Assembly: GCA_937916395.1 (NCBI GenBank)
Contig: CALFTN010000010.1
Location: 1-34,361 of the forward strand
Length of the DNA stretch: 34,361 bases
DNA from: an uncultured Clostridia bacterium
GTDB taxonomy: Bacteria; Bacillota; Clostridia; Oscillospirales; Acutalibacteraceae
Reading direction: 5' to 3'
Part shown: positions 17,401-24,883 of the stretch, piece by piece
How the letters are laid out: each line of letters begins with the position of its first letter
How positions within the stretch are numbered: position 1 is the stretch's first letter
Position numbers and translations under genes: made by a program
The notes under the pieces: model-generated
What the model was told of the DNA's origin: nothing
Databases searched by the model: none
What the model saw: the letters and a program-made list of their open reading frames with translations, nothing else

Positions 17401-20400
17401 TTTGGATTTCTCCAACAGAAGATTTTGAGAGATACAGCGTTACGGTTGTTGCACCGGCTGAAATAACTTTGGTAAGAGTTTATATTGGTGGCGATGACAC
17501 AGTTGGTGAATTTTTAGTTGATAATGCTCAGCTTGAGGCTGGTTATGGTACCGCTAAATATAACTATATAGAAAACGGAAACTTTATGTATGAATTAACT
17601 TACTGGAATGGTGGTAAGTATGAGAAATATCCTGATAAAGACGCAACATTTAAAGGGAATTTGAGTTTAACTGAAACCGATAGCATAAATGGCGTTACAA
17701 AAGATGTATTGCAATATACTAAAGCACTTCCTGTTTATGACCATAAAGATTCAGAAACATCTTATTTAGGTGATAGCTATTCATCTGCTACACAAACAGT
17801 TGAAATAAATGGTGAAAAGGATGAAATATTCTCACTTGGTGGATGGTTCAAGGGTGAGTTTACCGATGGCTTATTACCAGAAAATTTAAAAAATAATTAT
17901 GGATTTGAATATGAACCAGTTGCAACACGAGCAGCACAAATAAAAGCAAGCTACACTTATATTGATGAAAATGGTGAATCTCAAAATGCAGATTTTGCAG
18001 TAGACTTTTTACCAGGTGTTGAAAATTGGCAATATGCAAACGATAGTTTTGCCCTAAAGGGTGATGTTGAAAGTATTAATGTCACAGTTATTGCTAAAAA
18101 CATACCAACAACTACATATTTTACAGATATTTCTTTAGTTAAAGATGAAGATAGTTTCTTTATTGGGGATTTTGAACTAGAAAGCGAAATAGAGTATCCA
18201 ACATTATCAGATTCCCCAGCAGTTATTTCAAATTGTTCGTGTACAAATTGTGAAAAGACAAATTGTGGTTGCGTTTGTACTTCTGAGAACGTTTGTGAAT
18301 GTGTGTTATGCAAACGTGGAACAGAAAAAACAACTGATGAAAATGCTAATACTGTTTCGACAGTTAGAAATGATGGTAATTCCACAATTTCAACTGAAAT
18401 GATTTATTCAGATGATGGGAATTATCTTGAAAGTGCTAAATATGATGGTTCAGTAATTTCAACTTTTTCACAAAACCAACAATACAGCACAACATCACCA
18501 TTGCAAGTTTCTGTTAATGGACAAACATCTAATTATACATATAATGCTGGAGAACATCTTAAATCAGTAACCAAAACAGTCACTGGTCTATCTTCAGGTA
18601 CCCAAATGAAAGTTGAATATGACTATATAAATGATAGAATCGTTAAAGTAAATCATAATAATTACGCTTACAACTTTGAATATGATAGCTGGGGCAATAT
18701 TACTCATGAGAAAGTTAATAACCAGACAATTGTTAACTATATTTATGGTACTAATCAATATAACAAACAGTTGCAAAAGGAAGTATATGAAAATGGTCAG
18801 GAGATTTACTATAACTACGATTCAAATGGAAACGTAAATAAAATAAAGTATAATGGTGACACGGATTGGCGTTTTACTTACGATTACACAAATAGTTTAG
18901 AGACCACTATTCAAGATAAAGTTTTGAATTTAACTAAAAAAATTTCTTTGAATAATTATAAAATTACCGATTCGAATAATAATATAATTTATTCTAAAAC
19001 AGATACGGAAGAAATTTATAATAATGCAACTTATAATTCTACAAAAAGCGAAGATGTTTATAACGAAACATTGGGAACTACACTTCAAAAGTTCACTGTT
19101 TCAGGTATATCAAATTCTACGAAAGCAATTGATATTTCAAAATTAGTGGATTGGTTTGACCGTGACTCGGAGAACACAGTGACAATTAGTAAGTCTGGTT
19201 CAACTGTTTCACTTGAAAGAAATTATGAATACAAACCAGGTCAAGACTCAAACGCTACAACAGAATATATCGAAAAAGTATCAAATATAATTAAAAAGAA
19301 TGGTACAGCGAACTCAACTTATACTTTGAAATATACTTATGATAGTAACGGAAATATCAAAACCGTTTCCAATTGTTCTAATAATACAACTGCTTTGCAG
19401 TATGAGTATTATTACGATGAAGTAGGTCAACTTGTTCGTGTTGATGATTATATAAATAATATTACAGCTGTTTATCAATACGATATTGGTGGTAACATAG
19501 TTTCAACAAAAAATTACAATAGAGCAACTTATTCTTCAGTAAGTACTCCTACAAGTCAAGATATTTATTCTTATGATAGTTCTTGGAAAGATAAACTTAC
19601 AAGTGTAAACGGAAAAACATTAACATATGACATAATAGGAAACCTTTTGACCTATAACGGAAAAACACATGCTTGGATTGCTGGTAGAAAATTAGCAACA
19701 TTCACAAATGACAACTGCTCAATTTCTTTTACCTATGATGAAAATGGTTTGCGTAGTCAAAAATCTGTAACTCAAAATGGTAAAACTAAAACTTATAAAT
19801 ATACTTGGATGAATGATAAGTTAATAGGTCAATCGGATGGTATAAATACTTTAAGATTTATCTATGATGAAAATGATGAAGTTGTTGGTTTTGTAAACAA
19901 TGACTCAAACATTTATCTTTATATGAAGAATGTTTTGGGCGATATTATTTCAATAGTTGACGAAAATGGTTTAGCTGTGGTAAACTATGAGTACGATGCT
20001 TGGGGTAAATTAATTTCAATTACTGGTAGTCTTGCTGGTACAATTGGCACACTTAACCCGATTCGTTATAGAAGTTATTATTACGATACCGAGAGTTCTT
20101 ATTATTATCTTAATAGCAGATATTACGACCCTGAATTAAAAAGATTTATAAATGCTGATAAACTAAAGAGCTTATATTCACCAAAAAGCACATATCTTTA
20201 TGCAGATAGCGTAAATGCTTTTGCTTATTGCGCTAATTCTCCGATTAGAATGGTGGATTATTCGGGAGAAAAGGAATCTACTAATTTTGCTTCATATTTT
20301 ATAAATGCTTTAGTTTTTTCAATTGAATTAGTTTGTTACTATAAAAAACATATACAAGTTATTTCTGATGGTAGTTTAGTCAGTTTTAAAGCTAAAAATC

Positions 20401-20969
20401 TTGATAAGAATATTTACTATAAATCAAAAAAAGGAGTTTTACAAATTCTTTTGGTTAATCCGCTAGGTTCTCGAATGTTTTCAAACTTTATTTATGATTT
20501 TTATTTATGCTTAGGAGAGAAAGTTTTCGATGCCATTGCTATATTGGCTTTAGATGAATTCTATAAAAGATTCCCTAAAGCTCATAAAAAGTATTACGGA
20601 GATACCCCTAAACGTGAATTCTTGTTTAGCGAGTCTTGTGTATCCAAAGAAATAAAAGATCATGTATTTGGATATTGGTATGCTGTTGATAAACACTCCG
20701 AGGTACGTGTAGTAACTTTATTAATGAATGCGTATGGGTTAGGTGATAAAAGAAAACTTGAACAACGATGCAAGACAATTGATATCGCTGAACAGGATGC
20801 TGCAGACGGAATAGATAGAACAATTTTTGAATATTATTCTGGTATAAATGAAATTTATAAAAATACTTATGCAGATCCATATTATATGGGTAATGGTATC
20901 AGAGTTTATCAAAATGTAAGAAACGAATGGAAGGTGAACCCAATACATAAATTTATGTATAAGACTTAA
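14421..20969 (+). CDS. Secreted RHS/YD-repeat protein (WapA-like) with variable C-terminal toxin region
   Basis: The 2182-residue polymorphic toxin has a Sec signal peptide at 1-29. A WapA-type N-terminal region follows (VHYEKDGKWVDI, then RAYPVAIDPVIII near 300) with a DNRLRE-like beta region (about 310-510). A first YD-repeat block lies around 740-830. Two jelly-roll/CBM-like modules begin at NGSFERTSLSKPTGW (about 903) and ENGNFMYELTYW (about 1050). Nine cysteines fall within 1272-1297, and the main YD cage spans about 1330-1930. The RHS core closes with LNSRYYDPELKRFINAD and AYCANSPIRMVDYSGE. Residues 1953-2182 are a 230-residue tail that I cannot assign to a toxin family. No LPXTG anchor is seen. 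Relatives deliver the tail into competitors on contact, and a cognate immunity gene follows the toxin. Here the next gene starts two bases after the stop. Confidence 0.92.
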   Translation: MKKSIKILSVFLAVLTFFSVLSAATPVFAEDVNEYVADKEYTEKLLTEVVENDTEEKSPIVEEVKEKRGANKKVYLREDGTYTAVITKTPVHYEKDGKWVDIVNSLKTKGDVLTNTAGNYNVEFPKEISEENEIKIENGKESITFSMVETEKSNGKVKNNKKQKQDKNKVSDEEIFNNDVSRTVSEIEYEDILENTNLEYVVTPNGVKENIIVENKESLKKSYSFNITKGKLKAELDKSNNLYFKNSKGEVVFTIPAPVMTDAKGEISYDIDVKVKNLKKETITLTYTPDKKWLTDKDRAYPVAIDPVIIIESGENDRNIEDTLICIDTTNPEVADSNGCNAFLGMIGYARATEDNVTQTLKYDVLVKLNMNAFAGFKQPDTVVTDVNFVTTGAAMNGNILLKEISGEWDSTTITGADVYPQLAGSDATPIITYNEKIVDYYAGGDANTEELPEILCFNITDVFQDWLYEKKENNGFALTTEENGCSGMAMLGGYYQSSKRTTYYDSYCTVDYIEASGYNSNFEYLSQDVGRAGSFYVNTFSRGLSGYREDLALTGNIMPVSLGFNYNGACLNHLEWYEKTADACDGEDYILYSPYGEKWSPNYLRALMFSDFAPQIFYFTETGSMAVFNLKEDEEGNITFEEDQNGESGYELALINKDGDIDSENLVVTTPSGETEYFDEFGLLTEIREAEPNQDGTYDKITITYTDYTTTEPDFALPKISTIKDGANRTYNFNYTNDKLISVTCKTASGSEIKAGTTDKSYMTTYTYKGNNLETVSYPTDNATTDPMQVTYAYDDSGNLTNVKNVDLYNITYAYDTSGKVTKITEKANDTTTGNEIVLSAISNRQTKIVDKFAGTEIHQFGKNGRINYIFDDKGNFYKSSDCKNADEKVSVYSGWDITPTNILRNGSFERTSLSKPTGWTNTFKVQATDENNYACKVTGTDTQTQSATVSGSKVYTFSIDAKDISEDSDSDNGFNIQIKAGYPTLKTKTETLWISPTEDFERYSVTVVAPAEITLVRVYIGGDDTVGEFLVDNAQLEAGYGTAKYNYIENGNFMYELTYWNGGKYEKYPDKDATFKGNLSLTETDSINGVTKDVLQYTKALPVYDHKDSETSYLGDSYSSATQTVEINGEKDEIFSLGGWFKGEFTDGLLPENLKNNYGFEYEPVATRAAQIKASYTYIDENGESQNADFAVDFLPGVENWQYANDSFALKGDVESINVTVIAKNIPTTTYFTDISLVKDEDSFFIGDFELESEIEYPTLSDSPAVISNCSCTNCEKTNCGCVCTSENVCECVLCKRGTEKTTDENANTVSTVRNDGNSTISTEMIYSDDGNYLESAKYDGSVISTFSQNQQYSTTSPLQVSVNGQTSNYTYNAGEHLKSVTKTVTGLSSGTQMKVEYDYINDRIVKVNHNNYAYNFEYDSWGNITHEKVNNQTIVNYIYGTNQYNKQLQKEVYENGQEIYYNYDSNGNVNKIKYNGDTDWRFTYDYTNSLETTIQDKVLNLTKKISLNNYKITDSNNNIIYSKTDTEEIYNNATYNSTKSEDVYNETLGTTLQKFTVSGISNSTKAIDISKLVDWFDRDSENTVTISKSGSTVSLERNYEYKPGQDSNATTEYIEKVSNIIKKNGTANSTYTLKYTYDSNGNIKTVSNCSNNTTALQYEYYYDEVGQLVRVDDYINNITAVYQYDIGGNIVSTKNYNRATYSSVSTPTSQDIYSYDSSWKDKLTSVNGKTLTYDIIGNLLTYNGKTHAWIAGRKLATFTNDNCSISFTYDENGLRSQKSVTQNGKTKTYKYTWMNDKLIGQSDGINTLRFIYDENDEVVGFVNNDSNIYLYMKNVLGDIISIVDENGLAVVNYEYDAWGKLISITGSLAGTIGTLNPIRYRSYYYDTESSYYYLNSRYYDPELKRFINADKLKSLYSPKSTYLYADSVNAFAYCANSPIRMVDYSGEKESTNFASYFINALVFSIELVCYYKKHIQVISDGSLVSFKAKNLDKNIYYKSKKGVLQILLVNPLGSRMFSNFIYDFYLCLGEKVFDAIAILALDEFYKRFPKAHKKYYGDTPKREFLFSESCVSKEIKDHVFGYWYAVDKHSEVRVVTLLMNAYGLGDKRKLEQRCKTIDIAEQDAADGIDRTIFEYYSGINEIYKNTYADPYYMGNGIRVYQNVRNEWKVNPIHKFMYKT

Positions 20970-20971
20970 AC

Positions 20972-21661
20972 ATGAAAAAAAGATATTTGTTTGCAATAAG
21001 TACTTTAGTAGTTATAATTATATACTTTGTAGTAGTAACTGTTCTCAATTATCAGTCACGGTCTGAGTATATGTATAGTAGTACGGGTTCAATTATAGGA
21101 TTAAAATTTGAAAACATGATTTACAAACCAGTTGTGCTTGTCGAAGAACCTTATTATTTAGTTTCTGATTTAGCAGCATTAGAAAATGCGGATATAGAAC
21201 ATGAATTACATAAGGAATATATTAAAGAGGATGATATTTATTCCTATCTCCCCCCATTTGATTACTTTGTTCCGTATTGCGATTTTTTTGATGAAACTTG
21301 GAATTTTATTATAGTTTCTCCCTATGATTTTGAGACAAGCATGGTATATGTGAAGAGTAACTTTCGTTATCCTACAATAAAAACTGATTCCGTTAACGAA
21401 ATTTGGACTTCGTTATTTAATACCAATTCAGTCATATCGGATAAATATATTGTTGCAAATATTGTTGAATGTGCTAAGAATAAAACAAAACTTGATAAAG
21501 AAATATATGAGCAGTTAAACTTACGAAATGGAGGATCTTTGTTTTTTAAATATGATGGATATCCATTAGTGGAAGAATTTCATATAGAAGTAATCGATGA
21601 TGGTATATATATGGTAACACAATCAGGGGACGGTTCTATGATTGAACCTAAAAAGCCTTGA
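20972..21661 (+). CDS. Candidate immunity protein of the RHS toxin, single membrane anchor
   Basis: The 229-residue protein has an N-terminal membrane segment (about 5-25) with the rest predicted outside. It resembles no family I recognise. Position gives its likely role: it begins two bases after the RHS stop, without a clear ribosome binding site of its own, as expected of an immunity gene coupled to its toxin. An immunity protein exposed outside the cytoplasm would suggest that the RHS tail acts at the membrane or envelope; this is inference. The final residues (QSGDGSMIEPKKP) are encoded by the REP element at 21621-21760, so the original C-terminus has been replaced or extended by the insertion. 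Confidence 0.6.
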   Translation: MKKRYLFAISTLVVIIIYFVVVTVLNYQSRSEYMYSSTGSIIGLKFENMIYKPVVLVEEPYYLVSDLAALENADIEHELHKEYIKEDDIYSYLPPFDYFVPYCDFFDETWNFIIVSPYDFETSMVYVKSNFRYPTIKTDSVNEIWTSLFNTNSVISDKYIVANIVECAKNKTKLDKEIYEQLNLRNGGSLFFKYDGYPLVEEFHIEVIDDGIYMVTQSGDGSMIEPKKP

Positions 21662-21760
21662 TTATCAACGGTTTTAACGCTATCCAAAATTTAATTTCAC
21701 AAAAAATCAGGGGTTGGTTGATTGGAAAATTAACCCAATCACAGAACCAACCCCTGTCTT
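21621..21760 (+). repeat. REP-type palindromic element, hybrid right end
   Basis: A roughly 140-bp element with outward hairpins. The left end has stem AATCA/TGATT around the core GGGGACGGTTCT. An internal hairpin has the same stem with loop GGGGTTGGT. The right end has the variant core GGGGTTGGTTCT (minus strand) and mismatched stem halves, one of the AAGACA class and one of the TGATT class, so it looks like a recombinant. It is otherwise very similar to the 138-bp copies at 25601 and 26408. It overlaps the last 41 bases of the upstream gene. Confidence 0.8.
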
Positions 21761-21806
21761 ATTTGGGTGGCATACAATAACAACGAAGAAAATGTGGGTG
21801 TACTAA
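21759..21806 (+). pseudogene. Remnant of an RHS toxin C-terminus
   Basis: Directly after the REP end, one frame reads LFGWHTITTKKMWVY and stops at TAA 21804-21806, three bases before the ATG of the next gene. A short aromatic/basic tail right before an immunity-like gene is what a displaced RHS toxin leaves when its body is lost. The assignment rests on position and on the similar case at 26546-26619. Confidence 0.5.
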
Positions 21807-21809
21807 ATT

Positions 21810-22646
21810 ATGAAAAAAAGGATTTTTGTACTTTTACTTTCTATTATTATCGTGGTTGCTTTTAATTTTGTTGCAGTATTCGGGGTATCATTAGCGACAG
21901 AAAAAAGAAATGAGAAATCAGTAGAAAAAGGGTCTTTTGAGGCGATTGTATTACCTGAATCTACTACAATTGATTTTAATTATTACAACTTACTTAATTG
22001 GGATACCGGTGAAAGTTTTAACAGTTCTGAAAATGTTATAGAAATTTTAAAACAGTCACAGTATGAAAAGGTTTCATATTTTGAGCAGGTTGTAACACAA
22101 ACGTTACATAGTAGATTGAATTCTGTTGTTATGCTTTTTTTAGACCCACAGGACTCAACTGTTGATAAACGATCAGATGAATTTAAAGAACAAAATGATG
22201 GGCGTGCAGGGAGCATTTATTGTCTGAAAATGTTTGGTCGGTATTATCTTGTAATTGATTACTATTTTTTAGATAATGGTTACACCGGTTTAATGAGCGA
22301 AGGTTTACCTTTGACAACAGTTTACAAAGCAACAGATTCAAATGCAATTTCACAAATAGATGAATATAAATCAGTTGGCGGAAGTTACGGAAGTTATTCT
22401 TTTTACCCACTGAGTTTAGCTCATTATGTTTCCACACCGTTATTTAAAATTTTAAATTTATTATATCTTTTTATACAATGCTTTTTTGTTCATAAGTTTA
22501 TAAAGAAATTTAAAGATAACAAAAACAACAGAAAAAGAAATACGGTACAGCTACCTTTAAAAATTTTGTGCTCTTTAATAGTAACCTGTGCAATATATTT
22601 TATTCTTACATCTATACTAAACGGTTCGTTTTTGCTTTATTTTTAA
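21810..22646 (+). CDS. Candidate orphan immunity protein, three membrane segments
   Basis: The 278-residue protein has an N-terminal membrane segment (about 5-27), an extracytoplasmic domain of about 170 residues (LLNWDTGESFNSSENVIEIL, later KMFGRYYLVIDYYFLDNGY), and two C-terminal membrane segments separated by a basic cytoplasmic loop (FIKKFKDNKNNRKR). I recognise no family. It starts three bases after the stop of a toxin-tail remnant and is followed six bases after its stop by REP sequences, as for the other modules here. I therefore call it the retained immunity gene of a replaced RHS toxin. Other membrane functions cannot be excluded. Confidence 0.5.
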   Translation: MKKRIFVLLLSIIIVVAFNFVAVFGVSLATEKRNEKSVEKGSFEAIVLPESTTIDFNYYNLLNWDTGESFNSSENVIEILKQSQYEKVSYFEQVVTQTLHSRLNSVVMLFLDPQDSTVDKRSDEFKEQNDGRAGSIYCLKMFGRYYLVIDYYFLDNGYTGLMSEGLPLTTVYKATDSNAISQIDEYKSVGGSYGSYSFYPLSLAHYVSTPLFKILNLLYLFIQCFFVHKFIKKFKDNKNNRKRNTVQLPLKILCSLIVTCAIYFILTSILNGSFLLYF

Positions 22647-22729
22647 AGAACAATCAAGGAACAATCAGGGGACGGTTCTATGATTGACAAGGATTGACAT
22701 TTATGATATATTAAAATAGGTGATGGAAA

Positions 22730-22846
22730 ATGCCTAGAAAAGCAAGAGAAAAAAGCGAAAGCGGAATATATCATGTAATGTTAAGAGGAATAAACCAACA
22801 ACAAATCTTTGAAGACGAAAGGAACAATCAGGGGACGGTTCTATGA
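22730..22846 (+). pseudogene. Truncated RAYT gene copy
   Basis: The first 30 codons of the transposase (MPRKAREKSESGIYHVM onward) run into the second REP copy and stop after RNNQGTVL at TGA 22844-22846. It is a by-product of the 163-bp tandem duplication and lacks the catalytic HUH and Tyr motifs. Confidence 0.9.
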
Positions 22847-22875
22847 TTGACAAGGATTGACATTTATGATATATT
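22847..22875 (+). promoter_or_regulatory. RAYT promoter built onto the REP end
   Basis: TTGACA (22847-22852), a 17-bp spacer and TATATT (22870-22875). The first bases of the -35 box are the last bases of the REP inverted repeat. A second copy is at 22684-22712, before the truncated gene. Confidence 0.65.
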
Positions 22876-22892
22876 AAAATAGGTGATGGAAA

Positions 22893-23639
22893 ATGCCTAG
22901 AAAAGCAAGAGAAAAAAGCGAAAGCGGAATATATCATGTAATGTTAAGAGGAATAAACCAACAACAAATCTTTGAAGACGAAGAAGATTATTTAAAGTTT
23001 ATTCAGATTTTAGAAACTTATCAGACAATAAGCGAATATAAAATATTTGCCTATTGTCTGATGGGTAACCATATTCATCTACTAATAAAAGTAGAAAAAG
23101 AGCCGTTAGAGCAAGTTTTTAAAAGAATTGGCAGTAAATATGTTTATTGGTATAATACCAAATACCAAAGAAAAGGACATTTGTTTCAAGATCGATTTAA
23201 AAGCGAGCCTGTTGATGATGATTCATATTTTTTAACTGTAATAAAATACATACATCAAAACCCAATTAAAGCAGGACTTTGTAAAAAAGCAGAAGATTAT
23301 AAATACAACAGTTGTCATGAGTATTTAGACAAGCCTGTTATTGTTGATACAGAGTTGTTGTTTTCAATGATTCCCAGACACGAGTTTTCTATGTTCAGTA
23401 ATACATTGACAAAAGCAAATTGTTTGGATGTAGAAGAACAAATTACAAGACGAGTTACTGATGAAGAAGCTCGCAAAATTATTAAAAAGTATTCTAAGTG
23501 CGAAAATGCTACTGAATTTCAAGCATTGGATTTAAAATCAAGAGATAAATATTTGAGAAAATTCAAAGAAAAAGGTGTTTCTATTAGGCAAATAAGCCGA
23601 TTGACAGGGGTAAGTTACTATATTGTGCAGAAAATTTAA
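22893..23639 (+). CDS. REP-associated tyrosine transposase (RAYT, Y1_Tnp family)
   Basis: The 248-residue single-strand DNA transposase of the IS200/TnpA-REP type has an N-terminus typical of the family (MPRKAREKSESGIYHVMLRG). The HUH metal site is His60-Ile-His62 in CLMGNHIHLLIK. GHLFQDRFKSEPV is followed by the conserved KYIHQNPIKAG segment, where Tyr119 is the probable nucleophile. The C-terminus ends in a helix-turn-helix-like stretch (SIRQISRLTGVSYYIVQ). AGGTGATG before the ATG sets the start. All key residues are present, so it may be active. Family members bind and cleave REP hairpins, and this gene lies between perfect copies of the hairpin family scattered through the island. It may therefore have spread them, and its strand cutting could promote the rearrangements seen. 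Confidence 0.95.
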   Translation: MPRKAREKSESGIYHVMLRGINQQQIFEDEEDYLKFIQILETYQTISEYKIFAYCLMGNHIHLLIKVEKEPLEQVFKRIGSKYVYWYNTKYQRKGHLFQDRFKSEPVDDDSYFLTVIKYIHQNPIKAGLCKKAEDYKYNSCHEYLDKPVIVDTELLFSMIPRHEFSMFSNTLTKANCLDVEEQITRRVTDEEARKIIKKYSKCENATEFQALDLKSRDKYLRKFKEKGVSIRQISRLTGVSYYIVQKI

Positions 23640-23663
23640 CTCAATCATAGAACCGTCCCCTGA

Positions 23664-24227
23664 TTTTCATATGAATTAGCTCAAATATTAATAGCAAAAA
23701 AACTTTCAAATATTGGATATAGTGTGTTTTTGGAAAGACCTTGTGAAAAAAACAATAAAAAAGAGATGGATGTTTTTGCACAAATTAGAGTAACTAGAGG
23801 AAAAATGAAAAAATATGTTTGGGAAGTCAAGCCCAAAGGCACTTCAGCGGAAAAACAAATAGCCGAATATATAAAACTAAACACTAAATTAAATCGAGGT
23901 TTTAGTATGTCAACTATAAAACAAAAGATATGTAAAAATCTGACATTACGTGTTACGTTTGATGGTAAAGGTGGTGCTTTCTACGCTTTTTATGATAAAG
24001 ACAACAATAGGATTAGCAACGCAGATTTAAAAAAGGCAATACAAGCAGCGGTATATGCAGCAATTACCCTGGGGGTTGTTGCTGTAACAGTGGGGGTTGT
24101 TGTTGGTTTTTTATTGGCTAATCCCGCTGTCGCTTCAATATCAGGGGTAAGTGCTGGTTCTGTCTCTACGGGCACACTAATAACACTGCTTCCGGTAGCC
24201 GCAGAAGCAATCTCAAAAGCTGCATAG
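23664..24227 (+). pseudogene. Headless RHS toxin tail, predicted PD-(D/E)XK nuclease
   Basis: The frame opens directly at the REP right end and runs 187 codons to TAG 24225-24227. It reads SYELAQILIAKKLSNIGYSV, then EMDVFAQI and KYVWEVKPKG. An early Glu, an Asp and the E-x-K pair fit the order of a PD-(D/E)XK nuclease, and WEVKP segments are common in RHS toxin tails. A hydrophobic Gly/Val/Ala-rich C-terminus follows. There is no ATG. The first in-frame start is GTG at 23724, which would omit the first helix with its Glu, and no secretion signal or RHS cage is attached. The REP element sits exactly where the RHS core should join. I read it as an orphan toxin module cut off from its delivery protein, probably not produced in active form. 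Confidence 0.7.
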
Positions 24228-24238
24228 GAGATATTGAT

Positions 24239-24883
24239 ATGTCTTATTTAGGATTAATTATTCTCGACTCTAATTATTCGGATATATTTACTGTTGTAGA
24301 TGCTTATAATCTTGAAGATTTCCTTGAAGAAATCAAATATCATTGTAAATTCATTTGTGAAATTTATGATATAAAACGACCTTGGGAAGAGGATTGTCTA
24401 GAGGAATATCTTATTGATAAAATGCGTAGAAAAACTTTTTTCTACCCAATAAATAATAATGATTATGTAATTGTATCTGATTCTTTTAACGAAAAGAATA
24501 TAGAAGAAAAAGCTTTAATTGTTTTACAAACACAAAAAAAGCTTTCTGAAAAATTAAGTCCAATTGTTGCAGTAAAAACATTGAGTGATGAAATTTGCAT
24601 TTCTATATTTACAGTTGATTCTGATAAAGCAACAATACATATTGAATATGACGCACATACGTCTAAATTGTACTTTTGTAATAAGAAAGTAATAGAAGAA
24701 CATTTGAAAATTAAACTCACTAATTTAGACAATGCAATAAAAAAATGTTCCGAATTTGAAGAGTTAGTTAATATGGTTTCTCAAATGTTAAATCTCCCTA
24801 TAGACATTTCCTATAAAAAGGTTTCTAAGTCTCCAAAAACATTCAATGCTTGTAAGTTTGATTCAAAAGGCGGTGGAGTATGA
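24239..24883 (+). CDS. Candidate immunity protein for the headless nuclease toxin
   Basis: The 214-residue soluble, acidic protein has no membrane segment or signal peptide (LILDSNYSDIFTVVDAYNLE near the start). I recognise no family. It begins 11 bases after the toxin stop with GGAG well placed, and a cytoplasmic immunity protein suits a nuclease toxin. Its stop overlaps the start of the next gene by four bases (ATGA), so the two are co-translated. The C-terminal residues (ACKFDSKGGGV) are encoded over the ribosome binding site of that gene. Confidence 0.6.
   Translation: MSYLGLIILDSNYSDIFTVVDAYNLEDFLEEIKYHCKFICEIYDIKRPWEEDCLEEYLIDKMRRKTFFYPINNNDYVIVSDSFNEKNIEEKALIVLQTQKKLSEKLSPIVAVKTLSDEICISIFTVDSDKATIHIEYDAHTSKLYFCNKKVIEEHLKIKLTNLDNAIKKCSEFEELVNMVSQMLNLPIDISYKKVSKSPKTFNACKFDSKGGGV

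Larger units (their letters stand above)
22656..22982 (+). repeat. 163-bp tandem duplication of the RAYT element's left end
   Basis: Two adjacent, essentially identical 163-bp units (about 22656-22819 and 22819-22982) each contain the REP end, the promoter and the first 30 codons of the transposase. The full gene continues from the second unit. Confidence 0.93.
22663..23665 (+). mobile_element. REP-bounded RAYT (IS200-like) element
   Basis: About 1 kb carrying a REP-associated tyrosine transposase. The left end (22663-22687) and right end (23641-23665) are perfect 25-bp inverted repeats containing the GGGGACGGTTCT core. The right repeat begins two bases after the transposase stop. The shorter elements at 21621, 25601 and 26408 share these ends but lack the gene, so they look like its non-autonomous relatives. 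The element separates a candidate immunity gene from a headless toxin gene. Confidence 0.88.

Noticed and set aside
22183..22437. Minus-strand open frames within the small membrane genes and the RHS gene
   Set aside because: They lack ribosome binding sites and family motifs and lie opposite genes with clear start signals and topology.
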